Origin: Planctomycetota bacterium
GTDB lineage: Bacteria; Planctomycetota; Phycisphaerae; WQYP01
DNA length: 11,930 bases
Direction of reading: 5' to 3'
NCBI GenBank assembly: GCA_021798635.1
Contig: JAJZGH010000150.1
Span: 1-11,930 of the forward strand
Shown: positions 7,679-11,930 of the stretch, piece by piece
Layout of the letters: every line of letters begins with the position of its first letter
How positions within the stretch are numbered: position 1 is the stretch's first letter
Program-made: the position numbers and the translations under genes
The notes under the pieces: generated by a model
Seen by the model: the letters and a program-made list of their open reading frames with translations, nothing else
Database searches by the model: none
What the model was told of the DNA's origin: nothing

Positions 7679-7775
7679 GGTCTGGGGCAGAGATAATTTT
7701 CCGCTGTTGTGGCATTGTGCCGGAAAAATACAATCACGCGACGCAGCAGAAAACTGCGCGGCGGCGACCGCGGCT

Positions 7776-7814
7776 GCAACATTTGTTGCGGCAAGGCCTT
7801 GGCGCAAGGTTGCG
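7776..7814. repeat. Two short dyads in the divergent control region
   Basis: GCAACA-TT-TGTTGC at 7776-7789 is a perfect 14-base palindrome. CGCAA-GG-TTGCG at 7803-7814 is a second perfect dyad 13 bases further on. Both share a GCAA/TTGC core and lie between the divergent aminotransferase and sucC genes, upstream of the weak sucC promoter candidate. They may be operator half-sites; chance is possible at this length. Confidence 0.35.
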
Positions 7815-7819
7815 TCGTA

Positions 7820-7848
7820 TTTAACTTTTTCCGCAAATCGCTTATCTT
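7820..7848 (+). promoter_or_regulatory. Weak candidate promoter for the sucCD operon
   Basis: TTTAAC (7820-7825) and TATCTT (7843-7848) at 17-base spacing; 3 of 6 and 4 of 6 matches to the housekeeping consensus. Transcription would begin near 7855, just before the hairpin at 7861. The match is poor, so this is a suggestion only. Confidence 0.22.
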
Positions 7849-7860
7849 TCTCAAAGCGAC

Positions 7861-7879
7861 GAGCCGTTGAAAATGGCTC
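7861..7879 (+). promoter_or_regulatory. Stem-loop abutting the sucC Shine-Dalgarno
   Basis: GAGCCGTT (7861-7868), loop GAA, AATGGCTC (7872-7879): eight pairs including one G-U, with a triloop. It ends 4 bases before GGAG (7884-7887), which is 9 bases from the sucC ATG. In the mRNA it would sit close to the 5' end and next to the ribosome site, so it may stabilise the transcript or influence initiation. The pairing is seen; the role is inferred. Confidence 0.45.
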
Positions 7880-7896
7880 CTTAGGAGTTTTGTTCG

Positions 7897-9066
7897 ATGA
7901 AAATTCATGAATATCAAGCCCGTGATCTGCTGGCCAAGGCCGGCATTCCCGTGCCCGCCGCCCGTGTGGTGGAAACCGCCCAACAGGCTGAAAAAGCCTT
8001 TGAGGAGAATGGTTTTCCCTTGCAGGTGGTCAAAGCGCAGGTATTTGCCGGCGGCCGCGGCAAAGCGGGCTTTGTAAAACTGGTCAAATCGGCGGCGGAG
8101 GCCCGTGCGGCTGCCGAGTTTATGTTGACCCACCGCATGGTCAGCGTGCAAACCGGCCCGGAAGGAATCGCAGTCCATAAAATTCTTATTGCCGGTGCCG
8201 TGGATATTGCCCATGAATATTATCTTGGCTTTGTTCTGGATCGTGACCGATCCACCGTCAGTATGATTGCTTCAGCCGAAGGCGGCGTGGAAATTGAAAC
8301 CGTCGCCCATGAGCGGCCGGAAGCAATTATTAAAGAGCCGCTGCATCCTTTGGCAGGCATGCAGGGCTTCCAGGCCCGCCGCGCGGCGCTGGCGCTGGGG
8401 TTTACCGGTAAACAAGCCAATATTGTCGCTGATATTCTGCTTAAATTGGCGCGATTTTTTATTGACTATGACTGCTCAATTGCCGAGATTAATCCACTGG
8501 TACTGACCAAAGATGGAAAAATTCTCGCCATTGATGCCAAAGTCAATTTTGACGACAACGCCCTGTTCCGCCATCCGGATATTATGGCGCTTAAGGATGA
8601 CGCAGAAACGGATGCCTTGGAGATCCGTGCCGCTGCCGCCAATCTCAATTACATCAAACTCGACGGCGATATCGCCTGTCTGGTTAACGGTGCCGGCCTG
8701 GCCATGGCCACCATGGATGTTATTCAGCTGCATGGAGGAAAACCGGCGAACTTTTTAGATGTCGGCGGGGGCGTGAAAGCCGAGGGGGCGATTGAAGCCT
8801 TTCGCATCCTCCTTTCGGATAAGAAAGTACGCGGTATTCTCGTGAATATCTTCGGCGGTATCGCACGGTGTGACCTGATTGCCGAGGCTCTGATCCAAGC
8901 GGGGCGTGAAGTGGGCTTTACGGTTCCGGTGGTGGTGCGGCTGGAAGGCACCAACGTGGAACAGGCCCGTAAAATATTGGCCGCATCGCAAGGTGAACTA
9001 CCGACACTGCAAGTGGCCGGCGATCTGAATGATGCGGCTAAGAAAATCGTTTCGGCCACACGCTAA
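7897..9066 (+). CDS. sucC: Succinate-CoA ligase (ADP/GDP-forming), beta subunit
   Basis: The nucleotide-binding subunit of succinyl-CoA synthetase, which with SucD converts succinyl-CoA, phosphate and NDP to succinate, CoA and NTP in the TCA cycle. The protein is 389 residues, matching the family length of about 388. It opens with MKIHEYQARDLL, followed by the ATP-grasp domain with K46 in VVKAQV and the nucleotide loop GGRGKAG (52-58). The metal ligands N199 (AEINPL) and D213 (AIDAKVNFDDNA) fall at the same numbers as in E. coli. The C-terminal ligase domain begins near 262 (VNGAGLAMATMD, FLDVGGG, VNIFGGIARCD). Start ATG is supported by GGAG 9 bases upstream. First gene of a four-gene plus-strand run; sucD follows after 32 bases. 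ADP or GDP preference cannot be told. Confidence 0.97.
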   Translation: MKIHEYQARDLLAKAGIPVPAARVVETAQQAEKAFEENGFPLQVVKAQVFAGGRGKAGFVKLVKSAAEARAAAEFMLTHRMVSVQTGPEGIAVHKILIAGAVDIAHEYYLGFVLDRDRSTVSMIASAEGGVEIETVAHERPEAIIKEPLHPLAGMQGFQARRAALALGFTGKQANIVADILLKLARFFIDYDCSIAEINPLVLTKDGKILAIDAKVNFDDNALFRHPDIMALKDDAETDALEIRAAAANLNYIKLDGDIACLVNGAGLAMATMDVIQLHGGKPANFLDVGGGVKAEGAIEAFRILLSDKKVRGILVNIFGGIARCDLIAEALIQAGREVGFTVPVVVRLEGTNVEQARKILAASQGELPTLQVAGDLNDAAKKIVSATR

Positions 9067-9098
9067 GCGTCCGCCGTCAATCAACAGGAGAATGACTG

Positions 9099-9998
9099 AT
9101 GTCAGTATTGGTTAATAAAAATACCCGCGTGATCTGCCAGGGAATTACCGGCAGCGGGGGCGGTGCCTTCCACACGCGGGGATGTCTGGATTATGGTACG
9201 AAAATGGTAGGGGGCACCAGCCCCGGCAAGGGCGGCACGAAAGATACCAACGGTTTGCCCGTATTTGATACGGTGGATCAGGCGGTGCGGGCCACCGGTG
9301 CCGATGCCACGATGATTTTTGTGCCACCGCCCTTTGCCGCCGATGCCATTTGCGAAGCGGCTGCCGCGGGGATCAAACTGATCGTGGCCATCACCGAGGG
9401 CATTCCGGTTCTGGATATGGTGAAGGCTAAAAAGTATCTCGCGGATTTTGGCGATTCCGTAAAGCTGGTCGGCCCGAATTGTCCCGGCGTAATCACACCG
9501 GGCGAATGTAAAATCGGCATCATGCCCGGTTATATTCACACCCCGGCGCAAAAAGGAAAAAGATCGGTTGGCATTGTCAGCCGTTCCGGTACGTTGACCT
9601 ATGAAGCCGTCTGGCAGACCTCGGAACTTGGCTGGAGCCAAAGTACGTGTGTAGGCATTGGCGGTGATCCGGTCAAGGGCATGGACTTTATTGATGTTCT
9701 TCAGTTATTCCAAGCTGATCCATTAACTGATGCCATCGTTATGATTGGTGAAATTGGTGGGGCGGCAGAGGAAGCTGCCGCAGCGTACGTCAAAAAATCG
9801 GTTACCAAGCCGATGGTGGGCTTTATCGCGGGCCGCACCGCACCCCCGGGAAAGCGCATGGGCCACGCCGGAGCCATTATCAGCGGCGGCGAGGGCACGG
9901 CTGAAAGTAAAATCGCGGCCATGCGGGATGCCGGTATTCGTGTTGCCGATTCGCCGGCGGACATTGGCAAATGCCTGCGTGAAGCAACCGGAGGATAA
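9099..9998 (+). CDS. sucD: Succinate-CoA ligase, alpha subunit
   Basis: The CoA-binding, phosphohistidine-carrying partner of SucC. The protein is 299 residues, close to the usual 290. Landmarks: N-terminal Rossmann CoA-binding domain with [53 protein letters not shown]; then the ligase domain with [30 protein letters not shown] (the glutamate that stabilises phosphohistidine) and the active-site histidine H256 in RMGHAGAII. The first CoA loop reads GSGGGAFH where family members usually have GSQGTFH, so there is one extra residue. AGGAG ends 8 bases before the ATG. The stop lies only 6 bases before the next gene, which implies one transcript. Confidence 0.97.
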   Translation: MSVLVNKNTRVICQGITGSGGGAFHTRGCLDYGTKMVGGTSPGKGGTKDTNGLPVFDTVDQAVRATGADATMIFVPPPFAADAICEAAAAGIKLIVAITEGIPVLDMVKAKKYLADFGDSVKLVGPNCPGVITPGECKIGIMPGYIHTPAQKGKRSVGIVSRSGTLTYEAVWQTSELGWSQSTCVGIGGDPVKGMDFIDVLQLFQADPLTDAIVMIGEIGGAAEEAAAAYVKKSVTKPMVGFIAGRTAPPGKRMGHAGAIISGGEGTAESKIAAMRDAGIRVADSPADIGKCLREATGG

Positions 9999-10004
9999 AG
10001 CCTT

Positions 10005-10925
10005 ATGGAGGGGCCTGAAGTTGACGCACTGTCTTTTCGCCTCTCGGCCCTTGCCGGCCGTCAGTGGGTGGATCGTATCGACGTGCCCACCCATCGCTGG
10101 CAGGCCAATGTGCTTCTCAAACACTGCTCCGGCAAACGCATCAATCAAATTTATTCCCAGGGCCGCTGGCTGCTGTGGAATTTCAGCCATGGCGTAAGCT
10201 GGGCGATTTATCCGTTGAGGCGTTGGCGCTGGAGCGCCCAGTGGACAGATGCTGATAAACCTGTGGTGCCAGACTGGCTGGATAATATTTCCCCTTTATC
10301 TAAAGATATCGGCCGGCGGCCCTTATTACGCATTATGCTTGAAAACGGCGGATGCCTGACACTTTCAGGGCGTCCCCTGTTACTGGTCTTGCCCACCGAG
10401 AAACTTTATCGCCATCCCTCGCTGACTGGCTTGGGTCCCAAGTTGTCGGATGAATTCCTCACCGATGAAATATGGGAAAAGCGTGTGCGCGTGCTGGCGG
10501 GTGACAAGACGATTTCGCAGGCAATTATGGATGAATCGGTGGTTGCCGGTATCAGCAATCAGACCAAATGCGAAATGCTTTTTGCCGGGGGGATTCACCC
10601 CGCGGCGCGCATTGGTAGCATTGACTCCCGGCGGATGCGGGAAATATTGGTCACCGCTCGGCGAAGAGGCGATGTCCTGTGCCGGGCATCTTTGGAAGGG
10701 CGTGGTGCGCGCGATTTGCCGGGAAATGTGTATGATCGGGCGGGCGAACCGTGCGGACGTTGTGGCACCAATATTCTCGCCGAACGCTGTGGCCGCGATG
10801 GCTTATGGAGCTGGTACTGTCCGAATTGTCAGAGGCTTCCCCGCCAGCCCATGCTGTTTGGCGTTGAACCGGTGGCTGCGCCGCTTCCAGACATTGAGCC
10901 TGTGAATCGCGTTCCACTGAAGTGA
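10005..10925 (+). CDS. Divergent Fpg/Nei-family DNA glycosylase-like protein, catalytic Pro missing
   Basis: A 306-residue relative of formamidopyrimidine-DNA glycosylase and endonuclease VIII, base-excision repair enzymes for oxidised bases. Kept features: the MEGPEV start, [17 protein letters not shown] before the linker, the helix-two-turn-helix [21 protein letters not shown] (DNA-binding N185) and GGIHP, and a C-terminal zinc finger with C250, C253, C272 and C275. Lost features: the family starts M-P-E, with Pro as the nucleophile, but here Met is followed directly by Glu2; the DNA-contacting lysine (K57 in E. coli Fpg) is R54; the HLGMSG segment reads YPLRRW; the void-filling RRFG loop is absent; and the zinc-finger arginine is displaced. 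The codons before ATG are TAA-AGC-CTT, so no alternative start restores Pro. Family is sure, activity doubtful: it may be a monofunctional glycosylase or a damage-binding protein. GGAGG in the sucD tail serves as Shine-Dalgarno. Confidence 0.82.
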   Translation: MEGPEVDALSFRLSALAGRQWVDRIDVPTHRWQANVLLKHCSGKRINQIYSQGRWLLWNFSHGVSWAIYPLRRWRWSAQWTDADKPVVPDWLDNISPLSKDIGRRPLLRIMLENGGCLTLSGRPLLLVLPTEKLYRHPSLTGLGPKLSDEFLTDEIWEKRVRVLAGDKTISQAIMDESVVAGISNQTKCEMLFAGGIHPAARIGSIDSRRMREILVTARRRGDVLCRASLEGRGARDLPGNVYDRAGEPCGRCGTNILAERCGRDGLWSWYCPNCQRLPRQPMLFGVEPVAAPLPDIEPVNRVPLK

Positions 10926-11626
10926 GCAAAATCGTGGATTCCATTCGAGATTATCAAGTGAAGATATCTTCATCCATTCTGACCGCGGCCATACTGGGCG
11001 CAGGAACCGCGTGGCTGGGCCTTGCGGCGGCAGCGGCAGGATGGCGGTGGACCAGCCGAACAGTCACGGGACCAGCCTGGAATCATGCGTGGTTGTATGC
11101 CAACACGGCCCTGACGATGTGTCTATTTGTTCTGTTTCCGGTGCTGCTTTCCCGTGTTGCAATGGCACGCGGTGACAAGGGAAGACTCGTGGTATTCGGG
11201 CATGGGCTTGCGCTGTTAGCAGCGGCTGTGCCCATGCTGATTACGGCCGCCTGGCTAAACCATACTTCAGCCAACATGGTGAGCGAGGTGTTGGCGCTGC
11301 AGATTGCGTTCGCAATTTTTGCACTGTGTCTAGGCGTTTGGATTGTTGACCTAGGCGAAATCGGCAGCATGTTGGGCCTTGCGGCAGCAACGTGCATGTT
11401 TTTACTGCCTCCTGCGATAGCGCTGATTCAGGCGGCTAATTTTCCCTGGTTGGTCGGTGGAATGTGGTGGCGCTGGATGATGTTGTTTCCCGCTCCGATC
11501 ATCAGCTTGGCCTGCAATCATGGGCTGCGTGCAAGCACTGTTGGATGGATCGCCGCGGGCTACAGTGTGATGGGGCTGGCGGTGGGCTTTCAAAGTGGTC
11601 GATGGCACCACACAACCTCGCCCTAA
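10922..11626 (+). CDS. Uncharacterised multi-pass inner-membrane protein
   Basis: I do not recognise this 234-residue protein. About seven hydrophobic segments are visible, near residues 17-40, 57-80, 89-111, 120-143, 149-172, 176-196 and 205-223, with short polar loops, so it is very probably an integral membrane protein. The loop WWRWMM (182-187) and NFPW (173-176) are aromatic-rich; no catalytic motif, nucleotide-binding site or signal peptidase site stands out. It starts with GTG overlapping the stop of the glycosylase-like gene (GTGA), and no in-frame ATG exists near the N-terminus. The overlap implies translational coupling and cotranscription with sucCD. It may be a small transporter or a lineage-specific membrane protein; no function is assigned. 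Confidence 0.7.
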   Translation: MSKIVDSIRDYQVKISSSILTAAILGAGTAWLGLAAAAAGWRWTSRTVTGPAWNHAWLYANTALTMCLFVLFPVLLSRVAMARGDKGRLVVFGHGLALLAAAVPMLITAAWLNHTSANMVSEVLALQIAFAIFALCLGVWIVDLGEIGSMLGLAAATCMFLLPPAIALIQAANFPWLVGGMWWRWMMLFPAPIISLACNHGLRASTVGWIAAGYSVMGLAVGFQSGRWHHTTSP

Positions 11627-11678
11627 ATCATCAAATAGCTCGATTATCCGGGATCAGGCGCGACGGGGAGAACGGCTA

Positions 11679-11715
11679 CATTTAACTAAATGATATTTCG
11701 CGTTGAACTCAACGC
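11679..11715. repeat. Two adjacent small hairpins with the same AACT loop
   Basis: CATTT-AACT-AAATG at 11679-11692 and GCGTTG-AACT-CAACGC at 11700-11715. They lie in the 128-base gap between the convergent membrane-protein and partial minus-strand genes, where a bidirectional terminator would be expected. Neither is followed by a clear T-run on either strand, so a terminator role is only possible. Confidence 0.3.
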
Positions 11716-11754
11716 TGCCGCATTGAGCTACGGGGTTATATTGCGGCTATCTCG

Positions 11755-11930
11755 CTATTTCATGTATTGAATCGGGCGATGCACGCGCAGTAACTGATGA
11801 CGGGCGGCAAGTTCAAAGAACTTTTCGATTCCCATTCGGCATTCAGGCGTGACGACATACTGGATGTATTCAGTGAAATAGCGCCGGGCCAAATCCGCCG
11901 GCCAGTGCTTTTCATCCGCATATTTAGCCA
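11755..11930 (-). CDS. C-terminal fragment of a gene, possibly MqnA-like (chorismate dehydratase)
   Basis: An open frame with no stop from the right edge to TAG at 11757-11755, giving the last 58 residues of a protein cut by the window. The readable tail includes HWPADLARRYFTEYIQYVV, then ECRMGIEKFFELAARHQLL and ends RPIQYMK. The order of an aromatic Y-F/L-T helix, a Y-x-V segment, a G-I/L-x-x-F-F helix and a hydrophobic tail recalls the C-terminus of MqnA/MqnD-type proteins of the futalosine route to menaquinone. In that route MqnA converts chorismate to 3-enolpyruvyl-benzoate. The frame is coding-like and lies tail to tail with the membrane-protein gene. That it is a real gene end is likely; the family is a guess from a short stretch. 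Confidence 0.45.
   Translation of the reverse strand, partial: AKYADEKHWPADLARRYFTEYIQYVVTPECRMGIEKFFELAARHQLLRVHRPIQYMK

Noticed and set aside
7610..7807. 66-residue N-terminal extension of the aminotransferase
   Set aside because: The extension is Ala-rich and unlike the family, it runs across the likely promoter, and the ATG at 7609 has a good Shine-Dalgarno.
7606..8214. 202-codon minus-strand open frame over the start of sucC
   Set aside because: Antisense to sucC and to the divergent control region; composition unlike a real protein and no ribosome site.
9102..9641. 179-codon minus-strand open frame
   Set aside because: Fully antisense to sucD, which is certain; a shadow of its codon pattern.
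11717..11747. GCCGCA...TGCGGC inverted repeat near the end of the partial minus-strand gene
   Set aside because: Six-base arms with a 19-base loop and no T-run; too weak for a terminator call.

Overview
The window looks like a piece of chromosome from a moderately GC-rich bacterium, most likely of the PVC group and perhaps a planctomycete of the Phycisphaerae type. This placement is inference from protein style only. The clues are the DNA polymerase III delta-prime-like ATPase with its long insert after the zinc module, an ECF sigma factor with a CX8CXC tail, and a partial gene resembling MqnA of the futalosine menaquinone route. There is no rRNA, tRNA, CRISPR array or insertion sequence that I can see.

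Layout. Bases 99-2008 (+) hold a compact three-gene run: a DUF1398 protein, an ECF-type sigma factor and 3-methyladenine DNA glycosylase I (tag). The sigma factor and tag overlap by 4 bases. Bases 1959-7609 (-) hold three genes read right to left: a class I PLP aminotransferase, a delta-prime-like clamp-loader ATPase (40-base gap), and, after a 202-base gap, a large single-chain Type IIG restriction-modification enzyme. The 3' end of the last gene runs into the 3' end of tag from the opposite strand. Bases 7610-7896 are a divergent control region. Bases 7897-11626 (+) hold a tight operon: sucC, sucD, a divergent Fpg/Nei-family protein and an unknown multi-pass membrane protein. A minus-strand gene enters at the right edge (from 11755) and is cut by the window.

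How the genes work together. SucC and SucD form succinyl-CoA ligase, the substrate-level phosphorylation step of the TCA cycle. Two genes are DNA-repair relatives (tag and the Fpg/Nei-like gene), one belongs to replication (delta prime) and one to DNA defence (restriction-modification). The most unusual items are the Fpg/Nei-like protein, which lacks the catalytic N-terminal proline and several other active-site residues although its H2TH and zinc-finger parts are kept, and the restriction-modification gene, which carries a near-perfect 24-base palindrome upstream and a C-terminal tail that extends antisense into tag. I see no complete undescribed multi-gene system. The sucCD-linked glycosylase-like and membrane-protein pair is the best candidate for unknown biology.
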